A stretch of 64,000 nt of DNA from Paenibacillus sp. FSL H7-0331 (GTDB lineage: Bacteria; Bacillota; Bacilli; Paenibacillales; NBRC-103111), in assembly GCF_001956045.1 (NCBI RefSeq), contig NZ_MRTH01000009.1:62001-126000 (forward strand), written 5' to 3'. Every line of letters begins with the position of its first letter. The first letter of the stretch is position 1. The notes under the pieces were generated by a model. It saw only the letters and a program-made list of their open reading frames with translations. It was not told where the DNA came from and did no database searches. A program made the translations under genes and the position numbers. Positions 7,392-17,048 of the stretch are shown in pieces.

Positions 7392-8426
7392 ATGTTTGGT
7401 GGTTTTACGAAAGATTTGGGCATTGATTTGGGAACTGCTAATACACTCGTCTATGTAAAAGGAAAAGGTATCGTGGTCAGGGAGCCATCGGTAGTGGCAA
7501 TAAGGACAGATACCAAAACCATCGAGGCCGTAGGAAATGACGCAAGAAATATGATTGGCCGGACTCCAGGTAATATACGTGCCATCAGACCGATGAAAGA
7601 CGGCGTAATTGCCGATTTCGATACTACCTCGACCATGATCAAATATTTTATCAGACAAGCGCAAAAGCAGCGTTGGTTATTTCCACATCGTCCAAGCGTG
7701 ATGGTATGTGTTCCTTCTGGTATAACAGCCGTCGAGAAGAGAGCAGTCGAGGATGCAACACGCCAAGCAGGCGCGCGCGACGCTTATACGATTGAAGAGC
7801 CATTTGCAGCGGCTATTGGCGCCGATTTGCCGGTTTGGGAACCGACGGGCAGTATGGTCGTTGATATTGGCGGAGGCACTACAGAGGTTGCCGTTATTTC
7901 ATTGGGCGGCATTGTAACGAGCCGTTCGGTTCGTGTTGCGGGAGATGAGATGGACGAAGCCATCACGCAATACATTAAGCGTACCTACAATTTGATGATC
8001 GGCGAACGTACGTCTGAGCAAATCAAGATCGAGATCGGCTCGGCATTGACGATGGACCCTCCGGTTCGTTTTGAAATTCGTGGACGGGATCTGGTTAGCG
8101 GTTTACCCAAAACAATGGCGATCACGTCAACTGAAATTACAGATGCCCTTACCGATACTGTGAATAGTATTGTTGAAGCTGTGAAAGTGACATTGGAGAA
8201 ATGTCCTCCTGAGCTTGCGGCTGATATTATGGATCGTGGCATTGTGCTTACAGGTGGAGGCGGATTGCTGCTTAATCTGGACAAGCTGTTAGCAAGAGAA
8301 ACAGGGATGCCTGTGCTTGTTGCCGAGAATCCACTTGACTGTGTAGCTATTGGAACAGGCAGAGCACTAGAGCACCTCCATTTATTCAAAATGAGATCGG
8401 GCCCAACAAGTAAATCCAGACGTTAA
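7392..8426 (+). CDS. mreB: Rod-shape determining actin homologue MreB
   Basis: A bacterial actin that polymerises under the membrane and guides the elongation machinery. ATPase motifs are visible: [16 protein letters not shown] (phosphate 1), [18 protein letters not shown] (phosphate 2) and [15 protein letters not shown] (adenosine). 344 aa from the ATG at 7392, preceded by AAGGGAG. A TTG at 7365 would add nine residues without homology. It heads the mreB-mreC-mreD group, 32 bp before mreC. Confidence 0.96.
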   Translation: MFGGFTKDLGIDLGTANTLVYVKGKGIVVREPSVVAIRTDTKTIEAVGNDARNMIGRTPGNIRAIRPMKDGVIADFDTTSTMIKYFIRQAQKQRWLFPHRPSVMVCVPSGITAVEKRAVEDATRQAGARDAYTIEEPFAAAIGADLPVWEPTGSMVVDIGGGTTEVAVISLGGIVTSRSVRVAGDEMDEAITQYIKRTYNLMIGERTSEQIKIEIGSALTMDPPVRFEIRGRDLVSGLPKTMAITSTEITDALTDTVNSIVEAVKVTLEKCPPELAADIMDRGIVLTGGGGLLLNLDKLLARETGMPVLVAENPLDCVAIGTGRALEHLHLFKMRSGPTSKSRR

Positions 8427-8458
8427 ATCCATAAGCGTAAGATTAGAAGGTGGTTATT

Positions 8459-9319
8459 TTGAAATTACTGGGAAATAAACGATTATTAATACTGCTGCTG
8501 GGTTTCATTTGCTTTATTGCCTTGATGGGATTGACGCTTGGAAAGCGTGAGCGAATGAGTTGGCCTGAAAAATTTGTTACGGATACGATCTCCTGGACGC
8601 AAGGAATTATTTATAAGCCCGCTGGCTATATAGCGGGTTTCTTTGAGGATATTCGGCAGGTGCGTACGATCTTTGAAGAGAACAAAGTACTGAAGCAAAC
8701 CTTGACGAAATACGCGCGCGACACGACCAAATTAAATGATCTCGAACAGACGAACAAACGGCTGCAGGAAGCTTTAAACTTTACAGAACGTCAAAAGCAG
8801 GCAGGTAATTACACCTTTCGTATCGCGGAGGTCGTGGCTGTTAACCCTGATTTACTCAACAATACAGTGAGTATCAATCTGGGTGAGCAGGACGGCGTCA
8901 AGCCGAATATGGCTGTAATGTCTGTGGATGGACTGGTAGGACGCGTTAAGAAGGTATCTTCCTTTTATTCTACGGTTCAGACGCTCAAAGGTATTGATGA
9001 TACGGCCAATGAATCCAAAGCGATTTCAGTAACCGTCAAGAATAAGGAAAATGAAAGCTTTGGTGTCATTGTATCCTATGATCCTGGGGAACAGCTTCTC
9101 GTCATGACCATGATAGATCCTAATGACAAGCTGGAAGTTGGGGATACCGTGATTACTTCCGGATTGGGACAGGTTTTCCCTAAAGGGATCGAGATTGGCA
9201 AGGTAGTCTCCAGAAAGCAGGGCAACTTCGGCATCTCGCATGAGGCGCTGATTCAGCCTTTTGCTTCTTTTGACCACCTTCGTGAGGTGTTTGTCGTTAT
9301 CGTCCCGGAGCAGGGGTGA
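8459..9319 (+). CDS. mreC: Rod-shape determining protein MreC
   Basis: A bitopic elongasome scaffold with one N-terminal transmembrane helix (about 8-26), a coiled coil (about 65-105) and an extracellular double beta-barrel domain with the family pattern NLGEQDGVKPNMAVMS and GDTVITSGLGQVFPKGI. The TTG start at 8459 lies 5-6 nt after AGAAGGTGG. A GTG at 8450 overlaps that SD and is less likely. 286 aa. Confidence 0.93.
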   Translation: MKLLGNKRLLILLLGFICFIALMGLTLGKRERMSWPEKFVTDTISWTQGIIYKPAGYIAGFFEDIRQVRTIFEENKVLKQTLTKYARDTTKLNDLEQTNKRLQEALNFTERQKQAGNYTFRIAEVVAVNPDLLNNTVSINLGEQDGVKPNMAVMSVDGLVGRVKKVSSFYSTVQTLKGIDDTANESKAISVTVKNKENESFGVIVSYDPGEQLLVMTMIDPNDKLEVGDTVITSGLGQVFPKGIEIGKVVSRKQGNFGISHEALIQPFASFDHLREVFVVIVPEQG

Positions 9320-9326
9320 GCTGATC

Positions 9327-9851
9327 ATGCGTAAATGGCTGTGGTTGATCCTGTTGGCTTTGTTTATTTTGGAGGGTACCATACTGCAATGGATCATACC
9401 ATCTGTATGGCAATCCAAAATCTATGTGGCGCCTCATTTTATCGTTGTGATCGTGATTTATATCGGTCTTTATGTAAATCGGCATACGGCGTTGGTTTAC
9501 GGTCTTATTTTTGGATTATTGCAGGACTTTATTTATTATTCACCGATGCTTGGACCGATTTCATTTGCAATGGGCTTGACTGGCTATTTGGCTGGCTTGA
9601 TGCATCGCCGTCTTCATTCCAATATTATCGTGAGTATGCTCGTTATGGCACTCGGAAATTTATTTTTCGATTCCATTATCTATGGGCTGTACAGACTGTT
9701 CCAAATCAACCATCTTGATCTGCAGTGGGTATTTTTCCACCAGATGCTTCCGAGTATGCTGATTAACCTCCTATTCGCACTTATGGTCTACGTTCCTGTC
9801 CGAAAGTTGTTCGAAAGCATGCAGGCTGCAAAGACTGACGCAGAGGAATAA
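9327..9851 (+). CDS. mreD: Rod-shape determining protein MreD
   Basis: An integral membrane partner of MreC, 174 aa with about five hydrophobic helices. The ATG at 9327 follows the mreC stop by 7 nt and the SD-like AGGGGTGAG spans that stop, so the two are probably translationally coupled. An in-frame extension back to 9261 lies inside mreC and was rejected. The end is hydrophilic. Confidence 0.88.
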   Translation: MRKWLWLILLALFILEGTILQWIIPSVWQSKIYVAPHFIVVIVIYIGLYVNRHTALVYGLIFGLLQDFIYYSPMLGPISFAMGLTGYLAGLMHRRLHSNIIVSMLVMALGNLFFDSIIYGLYRLFQINHLDLQWVFFHQMLPSMLINLLFALMVYVPVRKLFESMQAAKTDAEE

Positions 9852-9924
9852 TTTTTCACTGAACAAGCAGGAGTTACGTCGAAAAAGGCCGAATTGTATT
9901 AGGTGTAGGGAGGTAGGGACGGGG

Positions 9925-10575
9925 ATGGCGGCTACAAAACATCATGTGATGATTAAAGGTGTAAAAGAAGGTCTTGTATTTCTTCTGGATGATAACTGCG
10001 CATTCGAGGAAATTATCGAGGAACTGCACCATAAACTGGAAAAAACACACCAAAAAATATTGACGGGGCCGATCATTCATGTTCACGTCAAATTGGGTAC
10101 CCGTACTGCCTCAGCCGAGCAAAAGGATCAAATTCGCAGCATCATAGGTCAAAAGGGCAATCTGTTGATTCAGTCCATCGAGTCTCAGGCGGTGGATCCG
10201 GTAGCGATTTTATCTAATACAGGTGATGTGCATTTGGTTAAAGGTATTGTGCGTTCGGGCCAAACGATGGTAAAAGAAGGCAATATCCTATTTCTGGGTG
10301 ACGTGAATCCGGGAGGGGAGCTCATTAGTACGGGCAGTATTTATGTAATGGGCTCGCTCCGCGGAATGGCTCATGCCGGTGTGAATGGTAACGATAAATC
10401 GATTATCGCAGCTTCTCATTTGAGACCTACCCAGCTGCGGATATCCGCTATTATTAGTCGACCTCCGGACGAATGGGGCATGAACGAAGCTTTTATGGAA
10501 TTTGCTTATGTCAAAGATGGCAAAATGGAAATCGACAAAATTCACCATTTGCATAGATTGGTTATGGAACCGTAA
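9925..10575 (+). CDS. minC: Septum-site determining protein MinC
   Basis: An inhibitor of FtsZ ring assembly that works with MinD at the membrane. An N-terminal FtsZ-binding domain (about 1-100; it opens with a VMIKGVKEGLVFLLDD-type strand-turn pattern) precedes the right-handed beta-helix C-terminal domain. The signature GDVNPGGELISTGSIYVMGS (about 130-149) and RGMAHAG are typical of MinC. 216 aa. It lies 19 bp before minD, so the pair forms an operon. Confidence 0.92.
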   Translation: MAATKHHVMIKGVKEGLVFLLDDNCAFEEIIEELHHKLEKTHQKILTGPIIHVHVKLGTRTASAEQKDQIRSIIGQKGNLLIQSIESQAVDPVAILSNTGDVHLVKGIVRSGQTMVKEGNILFLGDVNPGGELISTGSIYVMGSLRGMAHAGVNGNDKSIIAASHLRPTQLRISAIISRPPDEWGMNEAFMEFAYVKDGKMEIDKIHHLHRLVMEP

Positions 10576-10594
10576 CATGAAGGAGCTGAGCACT

Positions 10595-11389
10595 ATGGGT
10601 GAAGCAATTGTCATAACCTCGGGAAAAGGCGGGGTCGGTAAAACGACTACCTCTGCTAATATCGGAACGGCGCTGGCGCTCAATGGCAAGAAGGTTTGTA
10701 TGGTCGATACCGACATTGGCTTGCGTAATCTGGATGTGGTCATGGGGCTGGAAAATCGGATTATTTATAATTTGATCGATGTTGCTGAGGGACGCTGTCG
10801 ACTGGCGCAAGCACTGGTCAAGGACAAACGTTTCGATGAGCTGTATATGCTGCCTGCTGCGCAAACTCAGGACAAGAGTGCGATTTCTCCCGAAGCAGTC
10901 AGAGAAATTATTTTGGAGCTCAAACGTGATTTTGAGTATGTTATTATCGACTGTCCTGCAGGTATAGAACAAGGTTTTAAAAATGCGGTTGCAGGTGCGG
11001 ACAAGGCTATTGTGGTGACAACACCGGAAAACGCTGCGGTTCGTGATGCTGACAGAATCATTGGTCTTCTGGAAAATGAGAAAATATTTTCGCCCAAGCT
11101 GGTTATTAACCGTATTCGACAAAGTATGGTGAAAAAGGGTGAAATGCTAAGTATTGACGAAATCACGTCCGTTCTGGCGATAGATCTGCTCGGTATCGTC
11201 CCGGATGATGAGTATGTCATCAAAGCGGCTAATATAGGGGAACCTACAGTAATGAATCCTAATTCTGCGGCAGCGATTGCTTATCGTAACATTGCTCGTC
11301 GCATTCTGGGAGATACGGTTCCACTCATGCCAATGGAGGAAAAGTCAGGGGTATTGACTAAATTCAAGAAGTTTATCGGGATGGGATGA
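10595..11389 (+). CDS. minD: Septum-site determining ATPase MinD
   Basis: A membrane-associated ParA-type ATPase that recruits MinC. The deviant Walker A GKGGVGKTTT is at residues 10-19 with signature Lys11; VIIDCPAG is the Walker B region; the C-terminal GVLTKFKKFIG is the amphipathic membrane-targeting helix. AAGGAG (10580-10585) fixes the ATG at 10595, giving 264 aa. The frame continues upstream into minC but without homology. rodA follows 7 bp later. Confidence 0.95.
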   Translation: MGEAIVITSGKGGVGKTTTSANIGTALALNGKKVCMVDTDIGLRNLDVVMGLENRIIYNLIDVAEGRCRLAQALVKDKRFDELYMLPAAQTQDKSAISPEAVREIILELKRDFEYVIIDCPAGIEQGFKNAVAGADKAIVVTTPENAAVRDADRIIGLLENEKIFSPKLVINRIRQSMVKKGEMLSIDEITSVLAIDLLGIVPDDEYVIKAANIGEPTVMNPNSAAAIAYRNIARRILGDTVPLMPMEEKSGVLTKFKKFIGMG

Positions 11390-11396
11390 GCATGTT

Positions 11397-12548
11397 TTGC
11401 TGCAAAAACTAAAAAATATCGATTTGTTGATCGTAGCCATTCTTCTGTCATTCATGGTTATTAGCACGCTGCTTGTTTATAGCGCAACGCTCGATGATCC
11501 CAATATCGTGTTCGATATGAAAAAAACGATAACGATTTATGTTATTTGCATACTGGCCTTTCTCGGAGTGGCCTTGGTTGATTATCGTGTTTTATTAAAA
11601 ATCTCTCCCTATTTTTATGGGGCTGGGTTGATATTATTAATTCTTGTCTATAAATTCGGTTTGGAAATTAATAGTGCCAAAAGCTGGTTTCAGCTGCCGG
11701 GTAACTTGCTGTTCCAGCCTGCAGAATTTATGAAGCTCATGCTCATTCTTGCCCTAGCCGCGTTCATGGCTAGAAGGCAAGGAGAAAAGCTGCTTTTTTT
11801 GACGGACATAGTGCCTATAGGATTTATCGTACTCATTCCTTTTGTCCTTGTACTGATTCAGCCAGATTTGGGAAATGCTGTTATTTTTCTGGTAGTTTTG
11901 GTAGGGATGCTGTGGATTGGTAACATCAAGTATACGCACTTTTTAATAGGTTTTTTATTGGTGATAGCGGGACTGTTTCTATTTTATTATTTATTCACTC
12001 ATTTTCACGACCCGATTCAGCAATATTTGAAGCTGCAAGGTAAAGGTCACTGGGTTACCCGGATTGATACCTTTATAGATCCAGATAATGCTTCTAAGGA
12101 TCACAGCTTCCAGGTTGTCAATTCAATCAAAGCGATTGGTTCCGGTGGCTTGTCTGGGGAACGGTATTTGCAAGGAACCTCGGTCCACCGTAATTTCATT
12201 CCCTATGCGTATTCCGATTCGATATTTGTCGTGCTGGCGGAAGAATTCGGATTTGTCGGGTCATCGGTGCTGCTGCTGCTGTATTTTGTGCTTATTTATC
12301 GGATGATTCTTATCTCGATTCAATGCCATGATAAAGGCGGGGCCTACGTTATTGTTGGCGTGGTATCGATGTTCGTGTTTCAAATTTTTGAAAATGTGGG
12401 GATGCTGCTTGGCATCATGCCTTTGACAGGGATTACGCTTCCTTTTATCAGCTACGGGGGAACGTCGTTACTATTAAATATGATGAGTATTGCCGTTGTG
12501 GTCAGCATACGGATCCATCAGGAAAAAGAACCCACATTTCGAGCGTAG
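11397..12548 (+). CDS. rodA: SEDS peptidoglycan polymerase, RodA type
   Basis: A multi-pass SEDS glycosyltransferase that polymerises lipid II during elongation. 383 aa with nine to ten hydrophobic helices. Family motifs include FQPAEFMKL, QPDLGNAVIFL, SYSD-like AYSDSIFVVLAEEFGF and the late ISYGGTSLLLNM. The TTG start at 11397 is used; the nearby ATG at 11392 is out of frame and stops after six codons. It could be FtsW or another SEDS paralogue, but the mre/min context favours RodA. A terminator follows at once. Confidence 0.88.
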   Translation: MLQKLKNIDLLIVAILLSFMVISTLLVYSATLDDPNIVFDMKKTITIYVICILAFLGVALVDYRVLLKISPYFYGAGLILLILVYKFGLEINSAKSWFQLPGNLLFQPAEFMKLMLILALAAFMARRQGEKLLFLTDIVPIGFIVLIPFVLVLIQPDLGNAVIFLVVLVGMLWIGNIKYTHFLIGFLLVIAGLFLFYYLFTHFHDPIQQYLKLQGKGHWVTRIDTFIDPDNASKDHSFQVVNSIKAIGSGGLSGERYLQGTSVHRNFIPYAYSDSIFVVLAEEFGFVGSSVLLLLYFVLIYRMILISIQCHDKGGAYVIVGVVSMFVFQIFENVGMLLGIMPLTGITLPFISYGGTSLLLNMMSIAVVVSIRIHQEKEPTFRA

Positions 12549-12579
12549 AAAAAAGCACCTATAAAGGTGCTTTTTTTTT
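12549..12579 (+). terminator. Rho-independent terminator after rodA
   Basis: AAAAAGCACCT, 4-nt loop, AGGTGCTTTTTTTTT. It marks the end of the shape/division block and the start of the accessory sugar island. Confidence 0.9.
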
Positions 12580-12621
12580 GTGCGAACGCAACAATTATGT
12601 TCAATTCACTTGGAGTTTCTT

Positions 12622-12630
12622 GCTATAATA
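12622..12630 (+). promoter_or_regulatory. Extended -10 promoter for the AraC-type regulator
   Basis: TGC-TATAAT with a weak -35 region. About 30 bp before the likely start of the regulator gene. Confidence 0.5.
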
Positions 12631-12661
12631 AATGCAGGTAAACTATGGAGCGTAGAAGTAG

Positions 12662-14983
12662 TTGCGAAAGGTTGGGATTCACATCAGGCATATCTTGTTG
12701 TCCAAATATTTTTCGCGATTGTTCTGGTACAGCGTATTCATTGTCATATTTCCTGTCATAGTACTTGGTGGCTTTTCCTATTATAAATCCTCGGGTATTG
12801 CGCTTCAAAAGGTGAATGAAGGCAATGCGCAGGTTACACTGCAAACCAAGCTGCGGATCGAGCAATTCTTAAAAACCGTTGATGCGGCCTCCTTGCAGTT
12901 GGTTAGCTCGCCGCTGGTCAACAATGCCATGGATCGTGAACTTTCCTACAAAGAGTTTCAACTGATTCAGGATCTGCGTGAACAAATACAACGTATTCAA
13001 TCGTACGAGCTGGGCATTCAGGATATACAGCTCATCAATATGTCGAAAAGATGGGTTTTGGAAAATAGCGGTGTATACCGGTTTGACGATTATGCCGTAA
13101 ATATGGACCTGATCTATATCAAGAACACGAAAAACTCTTTCTGGACCGGCTCTTTTTCCAACAACCCTTTAACTACAACGATTGGAAAGGGACAAAGTCT
13201 GCAATTGATCCGCAGGCTGCCGCTGAATTCGCAAGCTCCACAGATGGTGGTCGTTATCAAAATTAATCCGGGGGAGATCAGCAAACTGGTCGAAAATATC
13301 CCGGGGATTGGCAAAACATTCGTTTTGGATGAAACAAATAACGTTCTAGCTAGTCATGACGGTTCTCTTAACGGTCGGTTATTTCCGATGAAAGAGCCGC
13401 TTCGCGAAATGTTGAGCAGCGATCATCCTCCTGAGACGTTCCAATCCGAGTGGATGGAGCAAATGGTATCGATCAACCTTATTCAATCTACCTATAATGA
13501 TTGGAAGTATGTAACTCTGATCCCGATCGCTGAGGTTACCCGTGAGTCGAGATCGATCGGCTGGATTACTTTTCTCATTTGTCTCGGTATTATGGCGGTT
13601 GCCAGTGCTCTAGTTTACCTGCAATCCCGCAACATGTACAGTCCGATACGTAAGCTCTATGAGGCTGTCCGGGGAGCATCCGGCACCGCCTCCAGTTCTG
13701 TGAATGATCTGAGCAGCCAGGATGAATTCCAGTATATTAGTGAGCGGTTCCAGACGATGAGGCTGACCCAGAATGAAATGGAAACACAAATGCAAAGACA
13801 GACTCAGCAGTTAAAGGATTACTTTGTGCTGAAGCTGCTCCAAGGTCATGTGAATACAGTGGATATCACAGGGGAATGGAAATGGTCGCAATTTCCGTCC
13901 GAATGGCATATGAAAGCGGTGCTGGTTACACAGATCGATACCTTTGAAGGTGTACGTTTTCGTGAAGGTGATAAAGATTTACTGCTGTTCGCGATCAATA
14001 ATATCGTAAGTGAGTTAGTACCCGCCGATAGCAGACTGAATCCCATACTGATTCATCCTTCCCAGGTAACGGTAGTCGGGAGTAATACGGAAGACCGTGA
14101 GGATTTTAAAAACAAGTTGTATACAGCTGCAGAAAAGATTCAGGCTGCCGTCAGCAGCTTTCTCGGTCTCCAAATCAGTATCGGCATCAGCCGTCCTTAT
14201 TCCGAGTGGAGCGACATGCCCAAAGCCTTCCATGAAGGCCAGGAAGCGTTGAAATACCGCATCAAGGCAGGGCAGGCAGCCGTCATTTTTATTGAGGATC
14301 AACAGCCTGTTCATCATGTTAAGCCTTACTATCTAGAAGCTGTTGCCGGCGATATGCTGGATGCAATTAAGCTGCTTGAAATCGGGCGGGTGCATGAGCT
14401 GCTCGGACAGTTCATGAAGGAAGTATTTTCGCGGGAATGCACGCACCAGGAGTATCAGGTGTCGTTAATACGGCTGCTCATCGAATTCATAGATTTGGCT
14501 AACCAAATGGGGGTATCGTGGGATTGGACTGACAACCGCAATCCATCCTTTTTTGAGAGACTGTTGGAGCTGAATTCATCTGCTGATATCGAGCGTTGGT
14601 TTCGTGAAGATATTATCGGCAGGATTCTTGAAGCTGTTGAGCAATCAAGAACTGTACAGGACACGTCGATCACTGAGCAGGTATTAAGAATGATCCACGA
14701 GCAGCAGGAAACGGATTTGACGCTTGAAGCCTGTGCGGCCCGATTGCATTTTCACCCCAGTCATGTCAAAAGAGTGTTTAGGCGTGACGTGGGGGTCAGT
14801 TTTAGTGAATACGTTTCCACACACAGGCTGCAGACGGCCAAGAAATGGCTGACCCACTCGTCAATGAAAATAAGTGAAATAGCTGAACGACTGCAATATA
14901 ACAATGCCCAAAATTTTATTCGTTATTTCCGCAAAATGGAAGGGATGACTCCTGGGCAATACCGGGAGCAGTACAAAGCTTGA
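12662..14983 (+). CDS. Membrane-bound AraC-family regulator (YesS/LplR-like)
   Basis: A 773-aa protein. TM helix 1 is at about 18-40, an extracellular Cache-like sensor at about 41-295, TM helix 2 at about 300-320, a HAMP-like linker, a cytoplasmic middle region, and a C-terminal pair of helix-turn-helices (last ~100 residues; LHFHPSHVKRVFRRDVGVSFSEYV, cut here for length, and KMEGMTPGQYREQYK). Such proteins appear to sense a sugar outside and switch on the adjoining Lpl-type importer. The start is uncertain: TTG at 12662 is used, with only a distant GGAG upstream. It precedes the importer genes on the same strand but is separated by a terminator. Confidence 0.85.
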   Translation: MRKVGIHIRHILLSKYFSRLFWYSVFIVIFPVIVLGGFSYYKSSGIALQKVNEGNAQVTLQTKLRIEQFLKTVDAASLQLVSSPLVNNAMDRELSYKEFQLIQDLREQIQRIQSYELGIQDIQLINMSKRWVLENSGVYRFDDYAVNMDLIYIKNTKNSFWTGSFSNNPLTTTIGKGQSLQLIRRLPLNSQAPQMVVVIKINPGEISKLVENIPGIGKTFVLDETNNVLASHDGSLNGRLFPMKEPLREMLSSDHPPETFQSEWMEQMVSINLIQSTYNDWKYVTLIPIAEVTRESRSIGWITFLICLGIMAVASALVYLQSRNMYSPIRKLYEAVRGASGTASSSVNDLSSQDEFQYISERFQTMRLTQNEMETQMQRQTQQLKDYFVLKLLQGHVNTVDITGEWKWSQFPSEWHMKAVLVTQIDTFEGVRFREGDKDLLLFAINNIVSELVPADSRLNPILIHPSQVTVVGSNTEDREDFKNKLYTAAEKIQAAVSSFLGLQISIGISRPYSEWSDMPKAFHEGQEALKYRIKAGQAAVIFIEDQQPVHHVKPYYLEAVAGDMLDAIKLLEIGRVHELLGQFMKEVFSRECTHQEYQVSLIRLLIEFIDLANQMGVSWDWTDNRNPSFFERLLELNSSADIERWFREDIIGRILEAVEQSRTVQDTSITEQVLRMIHEQQETDLTLEACAARLHFHPSHVKRVFRRDVGVSFSEYVSTHRLQTAKKWLTHSSMKISEIAERLQYNNAQNFIRYFRKMEGMTPGQYREQYKA

Positions 14984-15009
14984 CAATGTTCATGACAACA
15001 ACGGAAAGG

Positions 15010-15031
15010 CCTCCCTGCGGGAGGTTTTTTT
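15010..15031 (+). terminator. Rho-independent terminator after the AraC regulator
   Basis: CCTCCC, 3-nt loop TGC, GGGAGG, followed by seven T. Confidence 0.88.
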
Positions 15032-15044
15032 CAATTGATTACTA

Positions 15045-15126
15045 GATCCCAAATGATTATCACGACCTCCAAGCGGCGGAATGATCCCAAAAGATTGTAG
15101 ACGTTATGATCGGTAGCTTCTATATT
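15045..15126 (+). promoter_or_regulatory. Candidate activator site and promoter of the importer-sulfatase operon
   Basis: A direct repeat GATCCCAAAWGATT at 15045-15058 and 15083-15096 (13/14 identical, 38 bp apart). The second copy overlaps TTGTAG (15095-15100), a possible weak -35, followed by TATATT (15121-15126) at an overlong 20-nt spacing. A poor core promoter with tandem sites upstream fits activation by an AraC-type protein. This is inference. Confidence 0.5.
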
Positions 15127-15167
15127 GAGGGCAAGCGGCTTATAAACACAGAAAAGGAGGTTAAACG

Positions 15168-16079
15168 TTGGCTTACTCTTATTTATGGACTTATGTAACT
15201 AAACATCGCTGGTTGTATCTCATGCTGGCGCCCGGATTTTTTTACTTTGTTATCTTCAAGTATATTCCGATGTGGGGTGTATTGATCGCCTTTCAGGATT
15301 ATCAGGTATTCCAAGGTTTTTTGGCAAGTCCTTGGGTAGGCGTGAAACATTTTGATCGATTTTTTGGTGATCCGGCTTTTTGGTTGTTGTTCCGTAATAC
15401 ATTTGTACTTGCTTTTTACAATTTGTTTTTCTTTTTCCCATTACCGATCCTCATTGCCCTGATGCTGAATGAAGTACGACAAGAACTGTTTAAGCGTGCG
15501 GTGCAAACACTCATCTATATTCCACATTTTATTTCGTGGGTCGTGGTGGTCGGGATTGCGTACATTTTTTTTACAACAGAGGGTGGAATCGTTAACGAAT
15601 GGATCGCGTCACTCGGCTGGGAGAAGCTGAACTTTCTTGTCAGTGAAAAATGGTTCCGGGTGATGGTTGTTTCTGAATTGATGTGGAAAGAGACAGGGTG
15701 GGGTACGATCATTTTTCTGGCAGCACTGGCTGGAGTCGACCCACAGCTGTATGAAGCCGCTCGTATGGATGGGGCCAATCGACTCAGACAGCTTTACCAC
15801 ATTACGCTGCCAGCTATTCGAAGCACGATTGTGATCCTGTTGATTCTACGTTTAGGCAGCTTTCTGGATACCGGCTTCGAGCAAATTTTTCTGATGCTCA
15901 ATCCGCTGAACCGTCAGGTGGGCGAAGTGTTTGACACCTATGTATACAGCATAGGCATCCAGCAGGGGCTTTTTAGCTATAGCACCTCCGTCGGATTGTT
16001 CAAATCTGTGATCGGGCTTGTTTTGGTATTGGGAGCGAATTACACAGCCAAAAGGTTCGGGGAGGAAGGGGTTTACTAA
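15168..16079 (+). CDS. Lpl-type carbohydrate ABC transporter permease (LplB-like)
   Basis: A 303-aa inner membrane permease with six hydrophobic segments. The EAA loop that docks the ATPase reads EAARMDGANRLRQLYHITLP. The opening YKIP-type segment FKYIPMWGVLIAFQDY is characteristic of the LplB branch that handles oligosaccharides or complex glycans. The TTG start at 15168 is 7 nt after AAAGGAGG. It is the first gene of an operon with the second permease (3 bp), lipoprotein, sulfatase and glycosidase-like gene. Confidence 0.9.
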   Translation: MAYSYLWTYVTKHRWLYLMLAPGFFYFVIFKYIPMWGVLIAFQDYQVFQGFLASPWVGVKHFDRFFGDPAFWLLFRNTFVLAFYNLFFFFPLPILIALMLNEVRQELFKRAVQTLIYIPHFISWVVVVGIAYIFFTTEGGIVNEWIASLGWEKLNFLVSEKWFRVMVVSELMWKETGWGTIIFLAALAGVDPQLYEAARMDGANRLRQLYHITLPAIRSTIVILLILRLGSFLDTGFEQIFLMLNPLNRQVGEVFDTYVYSIGIQQGLFSYSTSVGLFKSVIGLVLVLGANYTAKRFGEEGVY

Positions 16080-16082
16080 CAC

Positions 16083-17003
16083 GTGGATTCGATACAAAAA
16101 CAGACCGTGCAGCGGCGCACGGCGGTAAAACGAACAATCGGAAAATCAGCGGGCAGCATCCTGTTAGAAGGCGTCAATTATACACTGTTAACGTTGTTTG
16201 CACTGGCAACCGTCATTCCGTTCGTGTATATCATCGTAGGTTCCTTAACCCCTGCGGACGAATTAACGAAGCAAGGCTTTACGCTCATTCCTACCCGAAT
16301 CACTTTCGATGCTTATAGCTATTTACTGGCATCTGAGGCGGTCATTCGTGGGTTAGGAGCTTCCTTATATATTACGGTGGTAGGTACTTTCATTAATATT
16401 TCATTTACCGTACTGATGGCCTATGCGTTGGCTCGCAAAGAACTGAAAGGAAGGCAGCCTGTCCTGCTGATGGTCATTTTCTCCATGCTGTTCAGCGGTG
16501 GCATGATTCCGACCTTCCTGATTGTCAAATCGTTGGGACTCCTGGACAGTTACTGGTCGCTCATGCTTCCTGGTGCGATCAATGCCTTTAACCTGATCGT
16601 GATGAAAAGCTTTTTCCAGCAGCTGCCCGAGGGCTTGGAGGAATCGGCCAAAATCGACGGCTGCAACGATCTCGGCATTTTGTTTCGCATTGTGATACCG
16701 CTTTCTATGCCTGCTATTCTCACCTTTGTGATGTTTTATGCGGTGACTCATTGGAACAGCTATTTCACAGCTATATTGTACATCAATGATACCGAGAAAT
16801 GGCCACTTCAGGTACTGGTTAGGCAGTTGATTATATTGTCGCAGGGCGGATTAGGTGAGTCCGGTCAGGACAGCTTTAATATTCCTGCACAAACCGTCAA
16901 CATGGCGATGATTGTTTTGTCGACACTTCCGATCTTACTTGTGTATCCGTTCGTACAAAAGCATTTTACAAAAGGGGTCATGATAGGCTCCGTTAAAGGC
17001 TGA
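16083..17003 (+). CDS. Lpl-type carbohydrate ABC transporter permease (LplC/YtcP-like)
   Basis: A 306-aa partner permease with six membrane helices. The EAA loop reads EESAKIDGCNDLGILFRIVI. It ends QKHFTKGVMIGSVKG, a typical LplC-branch terminus. The GTG start at 16083 comes 3 nt after the lplB-like stop, with GGGGAGGAAGGGG inside the upstream gene. A lipoprotein gene follows 45 bp later with its own GGAGGGG. Confidence 0.9.
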   Translation: MDSIQKQTVQRRTAVKRTIGKSAGSILLEGVNYTLLTLFALATVIPFVYIIVGSLTPADELTKQGFTLIPTRITFDAYSYLLASEAVIRGLGASLYITVVGTFINISFTVLMAYALARKELKGRQPVLLMVIFSMLFSGGMIPTFLIVKSLGLLDSYWSLMLPGAINAFNLIVMKSFFQQLPEGLEESAKIDGCNDLGILFRIVIPLSMPAILTFVMFYAVTHWNSYFTAILYINDTEKWPLQVLVRQLIILSQGGLGESGQDSFNIPAQTVNMAMIVLSTLPILLVYPFVQKHFTKGVMIGSVKG

Positions 17004-17048
17004 GTTTTTGTAAAGCATTACAATCAAATTATTGGAGGGGACAACGTA

